The notes under the pieces are model-generated. The model did no database searches. It saw nothing but the letters and a program-made list of their open reading frames with translations, and was not told the origin of the DNA. Shown here one piece after another: positions 7,194-15,457 of a stretch of 64,000 nt of DNA. The stretch's first letter is position 1, and each line of letters opens with the position of its first letter. Where the stretch lies: positions 1-64,000 of the forward strand of contig JAOPJZ010000012.1 in NCBI GenBank assembly GCA_025517525.1. Direction: 5' to 3'. The translations under genes were made by a program, and so were the position numbers. The stretch comes from Natronosalvus hydrolyticus. GTDB lineage: Archaea; Halobacteriota; Halobacteria; Halobacteriales; Natrialbaceae.

Positions 7194-8183
7194 ATGGACA
7201 GCGCATTCGTTATCGGCGGGACACGTTTCATCGGGCGACATCTCGTAGAAGACCTGCTCGAACACGAGTACGACGTGACGATTTTTAACCGTGGCAATCA
7301 CGACAATCCCTTCGCCGACGATAACCGAGTCGACGCTATCGAAGGCGACCGGACGAACGATTCGGCACTCGAGGCGGCCGCGGAGACGGTCGACCCCGAC
7401 GCCGTCTTCGACTGTGTTGCCTACTATCCGCGTGACGTCCGGGTTGGGACGAACGTGTTCGCAGACGCCGACGCCTACGTCTACATCTCGAGTGGGGACG
7501 CCTACGGTCGCGAAGAAATCCCAAAGCGGGAAGACGAAACGCCGATGCGTCCGTGTACGAACGAACAGGCAACGGACGAGTCGGACGACACCTACGGCAA
7601 TCGAAAATCGGAGGGCGATCGTGTAGTGGTCGAAGCCGCTGAACGTGGCGTTAACGCGATGTCCGTCCGCCCCTGCATCGTCTACGGCCCCTACGATTAC
7701 ACCGAGCGACTCGATTTCTGGATCGACCGCGTGCTCGAGTACGATCGCCTCGTCGTTCCCGGTGACGGCACCAACATCTGGCACCGAGCGTACGTCGAAG
7801 ACGTCGCCAGCGCGCTCCGAATCGTCGCCGAGCGTGGCACTCCCGGCGAGTTCTACAACGTGGGTGACCGTCGACTCGTCACTCTCGATGAGATGATTAC
7901 GCTCATCGCCGACGCTGCCGGCGAATCAGTCGAAGTCGTCCACGCGGGCCCGCGAGAACTCGAGGCCGGTGGACTCTCGAGCGAGGACTACATCCTCTAT
8001 CGCGAGTACCCACACTTGCTTTCGACCGCCAAACTCGCCGCCCTCGGCTGGGAGTCGACGCCGCTCGAGGAGGCGATGGCGCGAACGGTCGACGAACACC
8101 GCGAGAGCGACCGAGACGGAAGCGATCACGACCCCGGCCGTGAGCGAGAGGAGCGCGTGCTCGGTATTCTCGACACGCTGTAG
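7194..8183 (+). CDS. NAD-dependent epimerase/dehydratase (extended SDR)
   Basis: A 329-residue Rossmann protein. FVIGGTRFIGRHLVEDLL at residues 5-22 is the atypical SDR nucleotide-binding turn, VDAIEGDRTND binds adenine, and YISSGDAYG followed by YGNRKSEGD holds the Ser and the YxxxK catalytic pair. The C-terminus covers the substrate lobe. Similar haloarchaeal proteins are annotated as sugar-nucleotide epimerases or reductases; no sugar cluster adjoins it. A weak AT-rich block (ACATAAATAATAG, about 7097-7109) is too far away to be a leaderless promoter. Confidence 0.85.
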   Translation: MDSAFVIGGTRFIGRHLVEDLLEHEYDVTIFNRGNHDNPFADDNRVDAIEGDRTNDSALEAAAETVDPDAVFDCVAYYPRDVRVGTNVFADADAYVYISSGDAYGREEIPKREDETPMRPCTNEQATDESDDTYGNRKSEGDRVVVEAAERGVNAMSVRPCIVYGPYDYTERLDFWIDRVLEYDRLVVPGDGTNIWHRAYVEDVASALRIVAERGTPGEFYNVGDRRLVTLDEMITLIADAAGESVEVVHAGPRELEAGGLSSEDYILYREYPHLLSTAKLAALGWESTPLEEAMARTVDEHRESDRDGSDHDPGREREERVLGILDTL

Positions 8184-8434
8184 TCCGCCGCTCGAGTCCT
8201 TCCGCATATTTATGACAGATACCGAAACAAGCCCCCGCCATGTCCTGGCTAGTGATCCTGTGACGGGGCAGCGGTCGTGTGACCAACACGTCATAGGGAT
8301 TGTTGTAACCGATTGCCAGTGAGCCCTGTCTATCGTGTGATCTCGCACCGGTACAGAAGACAACAGATCGTAGCAGTGCTCGAGGCCAGTCACCAGTTCG
8401 CTATTCACTTGGCGTCCGAAGCGTTCGCGGACCG

Positions 8435-10138
8435 TCAGTCCTCGAGTTCGTAGCCGTACACCTCGCGTGCCATCTCGAGGCTGATCTTCTCGAGTTCGAT
8501 ATCGCGTTCGATATTCGACCGTGGTCGTTCGGCCGGATCGCCGTAGCCACCGCCTCCAGGCGTGCGGATGCTGAGCACGTCTCCCGGTTCTAGCGTCTGT
8601 GATGACTTTGCGTCGAGAACGCGTTCAGTCCCATCCCGAGACAGGTGGTCGCTTCCTCGAGCACCCGGTTGGCCACCCTGGATGCCGTACGGATGATGTC
8701 GCCGTCGCTCGCCGATGAGACTACAGGTCGCCTTGTGGTTCCGGATTTTGATGTCGCGACGCAGTCCCAGCCCACCGCGGTGGGTACCCGCCCCACCGGT
8801 ATCGGGTCGGTATTCGTACCGTTCGACCGAAAGGGGATATGCAGTCTGGAGGACTTCTGCGGGCGTGTTGAGCGTATTGCTCATGTGGACGTGCACGCCG
8901 TCCATCCCGTCGCCACTCGCGCTGGCTCCGAATCCCCCGCCCTGGGTTTCGTAGAACGTGTACGGTGTCCCATCGCGGGGGTCCGTCCCGCCGAGGGTGA
9001 CGTTGTTCATGGTCCCCTGCCCGGCAGCGACGGCTCGTTCGGGGACGACCGGTGCCAGTGCGCCGAGGATGACGTCAGTCACGCGCTGGGATACCTCGAG
9101 GTTCCCGCCGACGACGGCAGCCGGGGGTTCGGCGTTGACGACCGTTCCTGCCGGCGCCGAAATCTCGATGGGGCGGTAGGCCCCTGCGTTCAGCGGGATA
9201 TCCGGGTCGGTTAGACATCGAATCGCGTAGTAGGTGGCCGAAGCCGTCACGGCAAAGACGGCGTTGATCGCGCTGGGTGTCTGTGGGGCAGACCCAGCGA
9301 AGTCGACGGTAACGCTGTCGCCGTCGATCGTCACGGCAGCCCGAATCATCACGTCCTTGGCCCCCTGCCCGTCGTCGTCCAACTGGTCGGCAAATTCGTA
9401 GGTGCCGTCGGGCAGGGCCTCGAGTTCGTGACGCATTCGCCGTTCGGCATACGTCTGTATCGCGGCCACGGCGGTTTCGAAGGTCTCGGGCCCGTATCGT
9501 TTCGCAAGTGCTTGCATCCGGTTTCGACCCGTTTCGTTCGCGGCCTGCTGGGCCCGGAGGTCGCCGCGGCGTTCGTCGGGGGTCCGAACGTTGGCGAGGA
9601 TGATCTCCATAACGTCCTCCACCAGTGTTCCGCCTTCGTAGAGCTTCACGGGCGGGAGGCGTAGCCCCTCCTGATAGATTTCAGTCGAATCTGCTGCTAC
9701 GCTCCCGGCTCTCGTCCCGCCGACGTCCGCGTGGTGGGCCCGATTCGCCGTGAACCCGATTGGAGTCTCGTCGCGGGCGTCATCACCGTCGAGAAATACC
9801 GGCGTGACGAGCGTCAGATCCGGCAGGTGAGCCCCGCCATGGAACGGATCGTTGACGAGGATGGCGTCACCCGGGTCGAGTGTCGACGGCGGGAATCGCT
9901 CGAGCGCCGAGCGAACCGAAAACGGCATTGCACCGAGGTGAACCGGCATGGTCTCGGCCTGGCTGCACATCTCGCCGTTCGAATCGAAGACGGCACAGGA
10001 ACAATCACGTCGTTCCTTGATGTTCGGCGAGTAACTCGTCCGAACCAGCGTCGCGTTCATCTCTTCGGCGAGCGCTCGAGACGCGTTTCGAACCACCTCG
10101 AGCGTCACTGGGTCGACGTTTTTCGATGTGTCTGCCAT
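8435..10138 (-). CDS. hydantoinase B/oxoprolinase-family subunit
   Basis: A 567-residue HyuB-type subunit: TLEVVRNASRALAEEMNATL and RTSYSPNIKERRDCSCAVFD at the N-terminus, NDPFHGGAHLPDLTLV in the middle, and a Gly-rich end (TPGGGGYGDP). It pairs with HyuA to cleave cyclic imides such as hydantoins or 5-oxoproline with ATP. The ATG at 10138 overlaps the HyuA stop as ATGA; a GTG at 10141 is the alternative. The order hyuA-hyuB in one operon on the minus strand is standard. Exact substrate unknown. Confidence 0.9.
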   Translation of the reverse strand: MADTSKNVDPVTLEVVRNASRALAEEMNATLVRTSYSPNIKERRDCSCAVFDSNGEMCSQAETMPVHLGAMPFSVRSALERFPPSTLDPGDAILVNDPFHGGAHLPDLTLVTPVFLDGDDARDETPIGFTANRAHHADVGGTRAGSVAADSTEIYQEGLRLPPVKLYEGGTLVEDVMEIILANVRTPDERRGDLRAQQAANETGRNRMQALAKRYGPETFETAVAAIQTYAERRMRHELEALPDGTYEFADQLDDDGQGAKDVMIRAAVTIDGDSVTVDFAGSAPQTPSAINAVFAVTASATYYAIRCLTDPDIPLNAGAYRPIEISAPAGTVVNAEPPAAVVGGNLEVSQRVTDVILGALAPVVPERAVAAGQGTMNNVTLGGTDPRDGTPYTFYETQGGGFGASASGDGMDGVHVHMSNTLNTPAEVLQTAYPLSVERYEYRPDTGGAGTHRGGLGLRRDIKIRNHKATCSLIGERRRHHPYGIQGGQPGARGSDHLSRDGTERVLDAKSSQTLEPGDVLSIRTPGGGGYGDPAERPRSNIERDIELEKISLEMAREVYGYELED

Positions 10139-12198
10139 CACTCGTTCACCTCGATAATGAGGGTCCCGTCGCTCTCGACGCGAGCCGTCTGCCCCGGCCG
10201 TAACACGGTCGTGCTGCCGGCCCCCTCGAAGATTCCGGGGCCGCTCACGGTAACGTCTGCTGCGAGCGCGGTTCGGTCATACACGGGTGTTTCGTGGCTC
10301 GCGTCTTCAAATTGCACGGGTCGTTCGTCGGTGACTGCATCCGCCGCACCCGATTCGCCCGTTCGATCCGTCAGTGCCGGCGGATCGATGCCTTCACGGG
10401 TTCTGGTTCGGAGCGTGACGACTTCGAGCGATTCCTCGGGGGCGGCGTGTCCGTAGCGCCGTTCGTGTTCGGCGTGAAATCGTTCGACGATTCTTTCGAG
10501 GAGCGCAGGCGTGAGCGGCTCGTCGGGCAGCTCGATGGTGAGATCGAACGATTGGCCGACGTACCGCAGATCGAGCGCTCGTTCGAACGAGAAGCGCTCC
10601 GGGTCGACGTCGGCACCCAGTTTCTCACGACTTTCCCGTTCGAAGCGCTCGAAGCGGGCCTCGATATCCGTCGGATCGATTTCTTCGAGTCGGCGGACCA
10701 TCGAGGTACTCTGCTCGGTGATTCGGTCGGTCACCAGGAGTCCGAGTGCGGAGAGAACGCCCGCACTGTGCGGGACGAGGACGGTCGGAATCTCGAGTGA
10801 TTCGGCGAGTGCGGTCGCATGGAGCGGACCCGCACCGCCGAAGGCGACCAGGGCAAACGACCGCGGGTCGTAGCCGCGTTCGACGCTCATCACGCGAAGC
10901 GCGCGTTCCATAGACGCGTTCGCGACCTCGAGCATACCTGCCGCAGCGGCTTCGACGTCCATCTCGAGCGGTTCGGCCAGTTTGTCGGCAACGAGGCCTT
11001 CGATGTGGGTTTGCGTGACGTCCCGCTCGCCAGTTTCGAACGAGTCAGGGTCGAGGCGGCCGAGGATGGCGTGTGCGTCACTGACCGTCGGTTCGGTCCC
11101 GCCGCGTCCGTAACAGATGGGGCCGGGCATCGCCCCTGCAGAGCGTGGTCCGACGCGCAGCGCGCCGCCGTCGTCGATCCAGCCGATTGAGCCGCCACCA
11201 GCGCCGATAGTGTGGATCGATATCATCGGCAGTGCGATGGGATACTCGCCGATCTCGAGATCGGTCGCTCGAACGGGCGTCCCCTCGCGAACGAGTGAGA
11301 CGTCACAGGAGGTGCCACCCATGTCCATCGTGAGGGCGGTGTCGAAGCCGTGGCTCGCGGCAATGTGTGCGGCCGCCTGGACGCCTGCTGCTGGGCCCGA
11401 AAGTAGCGTTCGAACGGGCTGTTCGCGGACCTGCGTGGCCTCGAGGATGCCGCCATTCGATTGCATAATCTGTAATTGGGCAGTGATACCGAGCGAGTCG
11501 AGCCCCGCCTCGAGGTTCCCGATGTAGGTGTCGACCCGCGGCTTGAGGGCCGCGTTTAACGCGGTGAGAAGCGTGCGTTCGTACTCTCTGATTTCAGGGT
11601 GGACGTCACAGGAAAGCGAAAACGAGGCGTCGATACCCGCGCCCTCGAGAACGGTTTTTACCTGTCGCTCATGGTCGTCGTTTTCGAACGAAAAGAGAAG
11701 GGCGATGGCGATGCTGTCGACGTCGGTCGTTTCGAGTGCATCGGCAACCGCCTCGACGCTTTCGACTGCTAGCGGTGTCTCGACGGTGCCTCGTTCGTCC
11801 AGCCGTTCGGTTACCTCGAAGCGCCGGTCGCGGCTGATGATCGGATCCGGTTTACTCGTCGATAGGTCGTACATCGTGGGTCGTGCCTGTCGCCCGATCT
11901 CGAGGACGTCCCTGAACCCCTCGGTCGTAATCAAGGCTGTATCGGCCCAGTCGCGCTCGAGAACGGCGTTCGTGGCAACAGTCGTCCCGTGAGCAACGGT
12001 TTCGAGGGCTGTGTACGGAGTGTCACCAGTCGTTTCCACCTGAGCTTCTTCGATACCGCGGAGGACGGCACGCGATGGGTCCTGGGGCGATGACGGTGTC
12101 TTGGTGACGTCGATAGCACCATCCGAAACGGTAACGACGTCGGTAAACGTGCCGCCAACATCGACCCCGAGACGCCACGGGGTCGGGGAAGGTGTCAT
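10138..12198 (-). CDS. hydantoinase A/oxoprolinase-family subunit
   Basis: A 686-residue ATP-dependent subunit. LGVDVGGTFTDVV near residues 10-22 is the phosphate-binding loop of the actin-like fold; VAHGTTVATNAVLER, TMDMGGTSCDVSL and VAFGGAGPLHATALAE follow in family order. The frame is open 90 codons further upstream, but those codons read through a region resembling intergenic DNA, so the start at 12198 (MTPSPTPWRLG) is preferred. It is translationally coupled to HyuB. Confidence 0.9.
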   Translation of the reverse strand: MTPSPTPWRLGVDVGGTFTDVVTVSDGAIDVTKTPSSPQDPSRAVLRGIEEAQVETTGDTPYTALETVAHGTTVATNAVLERDWADTALITTEGFRDVLEIGRQARPTMYDLSTSKPDPIISRDRRFEVTERLDERGTVETPLAVESVEAVADALETTDVDSIAIALLFSFENDDHERQVKTVLEGAGIDASFSLSCDVHPEIREYERTLLTALNAALKPRVDTYIGNLEAGLDSLGITAQLQIMQSNGGILEATQVREQPVRTLLSGPAAGVQAAAHIAASHGFDTALTMDMGGTSCDVSLVREGTPVRATDLEIGEYPIALPMISIHTIGAGGGSIGWIDDGGALRVGPRSAGAMPGPICYGRGGTEPTVSDAHAILGRLDPDSFETGERDVTQTHIEGLVADKLAEPLEMDVEAAAAGMLEVANASMERALRVMSVERGYDPRSFALVAFGGAGPLHATALAESLEIPTVLVPHSAGVLSALGLLVTDRITEQSTSMVRRLEEIDPTDIEARFERFERESREKLGADVDPERFSFERALDLRYVGQSFDLTIELPDEPLTPALLERIVERFHAEHERRYGHAAPEESLEVVTLRTRTREGIDPPALTDRTGESGAADAVTDERPVQFEDASHETPVYDRTALAADVTVSGPGIFEGAGSTTVLRPGQTARVESDGTLIIEVNE

Positions 12199-12384
12199 AC
12201 CTCCGGGGTTGGCTCGAAGTGATATAGGGATTGTTGTCGTCACTTCCTGACTGCGTTCGATGTGGATGGACTGTCGATCTTTGCGAACGGGTTCGACAGT
12301 GATACAGCGAGGGAGTCTCACGGCTTGACCCCAAGGTACTTCACCCAGACACAGAGGACCGATACCCGTCGGACAGGGAACGCC

Positions 12385-12392
12385 TTTTATAA
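12385..12392 (+). promoter_or_regulatory. TATA box of egsA
   Basis: TTTTATAA is centred 26 bases before the ATG at 12415, the spacing expected for leaderless haloarchaeal transcription. It supports the 12415 start over upstream in-frame ATGs at 12262 and 12406. Confidence 0.7.
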
Positions 12393-12414
12393 TGTCGGTA
12401 ACCAGATGACCAGT

Positions 12415-13476
12415 ATGTTCGAAAAGTCGACGTGGATTCGACTGCCGCGAAACGTCGTCGTCGGCCACGGGGTCCTCTCACAGACCGTCGACGTCGTCGA
12501 CGACCTGCATCTCGAGGGCCGGCCGCTGCTGGTGACGAGTCCAACGCCGCGAAAGCTGGCTGCCGAACCGATCGCGGCCGACTTCGAGGAGCGCGGAATC
12601 GACCCGTCTATAGTTACCATCGAAGAGGCGACGTTCGATGCGGTCGAGGCCGTACTCGAGGCGGCCGAACGCGAGGACGTCTCCTATCTCATCGGCGTCG
12701 GTGGTGGGAAAGCGATCGACATCGCGAAGATGGCAACCGACCACCTCAACGCTGGCTTTCTCTCCGTCCCCACGGCCGCGAGCCACGACGGTATCGTGAG
12801 CAACCGTGGTTCGGTTCCGGACGGCAACACGCGCCACAGCGTGGCTGCCGAACCGCCGCTTGCCGTCGTCGCCGATACGACGATTCTGGCGAACGCCCCG
12901 TGGGAGTTGACGACTGCGGGGTGTGCCGACATCATCTCGAACTATACGGCCGTGATGGACTGGCGACTCGCTCACCGGCTGAAAAACGTCCAGTACTCCG
13001 AGTACGCGGCTGCACTGGCCGAGATGACGGCCGAAATCCTGGTCGGAAACGCGGATATGATTCGCCCAGGGCTCGAGGATTCGGCCTGGATCGTCACGAA
13101 AGCGCTCGTCTCCTCCGGCGTGGCAATGTCGATTGCAGGGTCCTCGCGCCCGGCCAGCGGTGCCGAGCACCTGTTTTCACACCAGCTGGACCGATTGGTC
13201 CCCGGCGCAGCCTTACACGGCCATCAGGTCGGCGTCGGCTCGATCATGACCGCCTATCTCCACGGCGGCGAGCGCGGCTTCTGGACGGAGATTCGGTCTG
13301 CACTCTCGAGCATCGACGCGCCGACGACGGCCGCCGAGTTGGGTATCGACGACGAGGTGGTCATCGAAGCGCTGACGACCTGTCACGAAATCCGTGATCG
13401 GTACACGATACTGGGTGATGGGATGGACGAACACGCCGCTCGAGAAGTCGCGCGAAAAACCGGTGTCATCTCGTAG
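12415..13476 (+). CDS. egsA: sn-glycerol-1-phosphate dehydrogenase
   Basis: A 353-residue enzyme that reduces dihydroxyacetone phosphate to sn-glycerol-1-phosphate, setting the stereochemistry of archaeal lipids. FEKSTWIRLPRNVVVGHGVL opens the protein as in other haloarchaeal EgsA. IGVGGGKAIDIAKM near 92-105 binds NAD(P), VPTAASHDGIVSNRGSV and ASGAEHLFSHQLD carry zinc and substrate residues, and LHGHQVGVG the second His cluster. Length and motifs are complete. The gene is monocistronic and convergent with the flippase-like gene, 9 bases away. Confidence 0.95.
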   Translation: MFEKSTWIRLPRNVVVGHGVLSQTVDVVDDLHLEGRPLLVTSPTPRKLAAEPIAADFEERGIDPSIVTIEEATFDAVEAVLEAAEREDVSYLIGVGGGKAIDIAKMATDHLNAGFLSVPTAASHDGIVSNRGSVPDGNTRHSVAAEPPLAVVADTTILANAPWELTTAGCADIISNYTAVMDWRLAHRLKNVQYSEYAAALAEMTAEILVGNADMIRPGLEDSAWIVTKALVSSGVAMSIAGSSRPASGAEHLFSHQLDRLVPGAALHGHQVGVGSIMTAYLHGGERGFWTEIRSALSSIDAPTTAAELGIDDEVVIEALTTCHEIRDRYTILGDGMDEHAAREVARKTGVIS

Positions 13477-13485
13477 CGGTGGGGA

Positions 13486-14514
13486 TCACACGGTAATCGT
13501 CCGTTTGCCACGAATCGAGAGATACCACGCGCCGGCACCACAGACAGTGACGTGCAGCCAGTAGGTGCTCAGGCGAAAGAGAAGTGCACTCGCCGTTGCA
13601 CTCTCGAGGGAGAGTCCACCAACGGTAACCAACAACGAGACGAGGACGGTTTCGATTCCGCCTGTTCCGCCGGGCAGTGGGAGAATCCCACCGAACGATG
13701 CGAGCGGTGCACAGAGGAGTGCGAGAGCGAATCCTCCCTCGATGCCGAGTGCGAGAAACGCGAAATACAGCGGGAGCACGTTGATGAACCAGCTCGAGAG
13801 CGCGAGTGCGAACGCAACCACGAGTGTTCGTCTGGCCGCGCCCACGGTCCCGAGCGTTCGAAGGAAATTCTCGAGGCGGCGAGAAACCGGGTCAGGTGTC
13901 CGAACACGGGGTCGGCCGTGGAGCAGGGAATCGAGTCCACGAGCCCCTCGAGTCATCAGCCGTCGGACGTATCCGTCTCGAGTCAATCCGACGACCGTTC
14001 CGGCGACGATCAATCCAGCCAGGATTCCGACAGACAGGCTGTATACGACAGTCGATGCCGTTTCTTCGGTTCGGAGAAGGTCGATATCGAGGTAGAGCAA
14101 GCCACCAGCCAGAGCGATGATGATGCTGGCCAGAAAGGCAAACACCTCCGCGAGGCTAATCGCTGCCAGGGTGTCTTCTGGTTCGGCGTCGCTGTTCGCC
14201 GCCAGGAGAAAGGCCATTACGGGCGCTCCCGTCGATCGACCCCATGGGAGGACGCTCCTGGCGAAGTATCCGGCGAGGAACGGCACGGCGAACGCCACCC
14301 CTCGGGGAGCGCCTGCGACGGGACGGAGCAACCGCTCGAGGACGAGCCCACGAACGAGCAAGATTCCGCCACCGGCGAGAACGGCTCCCGCAACGTACTG
14401 AGGTTTTGCTTCACTGAGGAGGGCCAGGACCTCCTGCCACCCGACACCGTACACGAGCAAGCCGACGAGCGCGAGTGCGATGGTGAGTCCCACGAGCGTC
14501 TGTCGTCGGCGCAT
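13486..14514 (-). CDS. lysylphosphatidylglycerol synthase TM-region/flippase-like membrane protein
   Basis: A 342-residue integral membrane protein with about eight hydrophobic segments. The pattern FLAGYFARSVLPWGRSTGAP and later LPLPGGTGGIET is the YbhN/UPF0104 (AglD-tail, MprF-like) signature, found in lipid or lipid-linked-sugar flippases. No catalytic soluble domain is attached. The substrate is unknown; haloarchaeal members are often near lipid or glycan genes, and egsA is next door (context only). Confidence 0.8.
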   Translation of the reverse strand: MRRRQTLVGLTIALALVGLLVYGVGWQEVLALLSEAKPQYVAGAVLAGGGILLVRGLVLERLLRPVAGAPRGVAFAVPFLAGYFARSVLPWGRSTGAPVMAFLLAANSDAEPEDTLAAISLAEVFAFLASIIIALAGGLLYLDIDLLRTEETASTVVYSLSVGILAGLIVAGTVVGLTRDGYVRRLMTRGARGLDSLLHGRPRVRTPDPVSRRLENFLRTLGTVGAARRTLVVAFALALSSWFINVLPLYFAFLALGIEGGFALALLCAPLASFGGILPLPGGTGGIETVLVSLLVTVGGLSLESATASALLFRLSTYWLHVTVCGAGAWYLSIRGKRTITV

Positions 14515-14566
14515 AGCTGGTAGACAGGGTGGGAACCCGATAAGCAGTGCGTGTTCGTTTCAGTCA

Positions 14567-14660
14567 CTTGGCACCCTCCCAAACGTCGACCGATGAGTGA
14601 AACCGGACGCCTGTAATCGGTTTCACCCATCCGTTTAGGGTTGAGAAGCCACTGAGTTGG
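14567..14660 (-). repeat. dispersed dyad repeat, copy A
   Basis: In minus orientation this about 90-base segment aligns with 21363-21450 at roughly 70 percent by eye, sharing CAGTGGCTTC, then a hairpin GTGAAACCG/CGGTTTCAC with a 10-12 base loop containing GGCGTCC. The hairpin lies at 14597-14626. It sits in the 388-base gene-free stretch 14515-14902, where I find nothing else convincing. Confidence 0.6.
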
Positions 14661-14902
14661 ATGTAAGCCTGACTGATGACGTGATTGAGGCAGCCGATGC
14701 GTGCAGCGGTGGAACGGCTGATAGGGGTTATCGTAGGAGTGTATCGTTTTCCGACGAAGAACCGAGACACACTGCCGACGGTGAGGACTCGGTATCTCTG
14801 GTTGGAGACAGTAATCCCTCTATTTAGTACCCCAGGCGGATGTGGGCTCTTGACACACAACAGGCGAGGGACATTATCCTCGTTGCATGGAATACCAATC
14901 GC

Positions 14903-15379
14903 ATGTCTACAGAAACGACAACATCGGCAGATATCGAAGACGAATCGCTACCCGGTAACTGGAAAGCTGGCGTCGTTGGCGGCATCGTTGGTGGCATCGC
15001 CTTCGGGGTGATGATGTCGATGATGATGACCAACATCATGGAGATGGCCATTCCCGTAATGTACGGGATCGAAGGCCCAGCCGGGGCTCTCGGCTGGGTC
15101 ATCCACATGGCTCACGCGGCGATCCTTGGCGTCGTTTTCGCCGCAATCGTCGGATTCGGCGGTCTCGAGGGGGCATCCGCACAAAAGTTGGTCGGTGCTG
15201 GAATCGCCTACGGGATCGTGTTGACGATCGTTCTCGCGTGGATCGTGATGCCGGCATGGGTCGGTGCAATGGGGCCGATGAATCCACCAGTTCCAGATAT
15301 CAATCCGATGAGTCTGGTCGGACATGCCGTATACGGGGCGCTCCTGGGAACAGTGTATTACGCTCTCGAAGGCCTCTGA
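14903..15379 (+). CDS. four-TM membrane protein of unknown function
   Basis: A 158-residue protein starting at the ATG at 14903 (MSTETTTSADIEDE). About four membrane segments follow an acidic 20-residue head: GVVGGIVGGIAFGVMMSMMM, MAHAAILGVVFAAIVGFG, GIAYGIVLTIVLAWIVMPAW and LVGHAVYGALLGTVYYAL. The Gly- and Met-rich first helix and the paired small-residue motifs recall small haloarchaeal membrane families sometimes labelled histidine kinase-like, but no kinase part exists. The stop codon TGA is the first three bases of the palindromic repeat that follows. Confidence 0.75.
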   Translation: MSTETTTSADIEDESLPGNWKAGVVGGIVGGIAFGVMMSMMMTNIMEMAIPVMYGIEGPAGALGWVIHMAHAAILGVVFAAIVGFGGLEGASAQKLVGAGIAYGIVLTIVLAWIVMPAWVGAMGPMNPPVPDINPMSLVGHAVYGALLGTVYYALEGL

Positions 15380-15457
15380 TACGGCATATCGAAGCGTCTC
15401 ACCGCTGATCGAGCAAATCGTGACGGCAATCACCGAGACAAAGTTACAGTACCCGTC
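15377..15457. repeat. TGATACGG palindromic repeat, diverged copy
   Basis: It begins TGATACGGCATA, with the TGA acting as the stop of the upstream gene. It contains GGCAATCACCG (15424-15434), identical to the inner stem of the full copy at 32733-32817, and ends AAGTTACAGTACCCG, like that copy's right arm. It fills the gap between two convergent genes. Confidence 0.6.
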
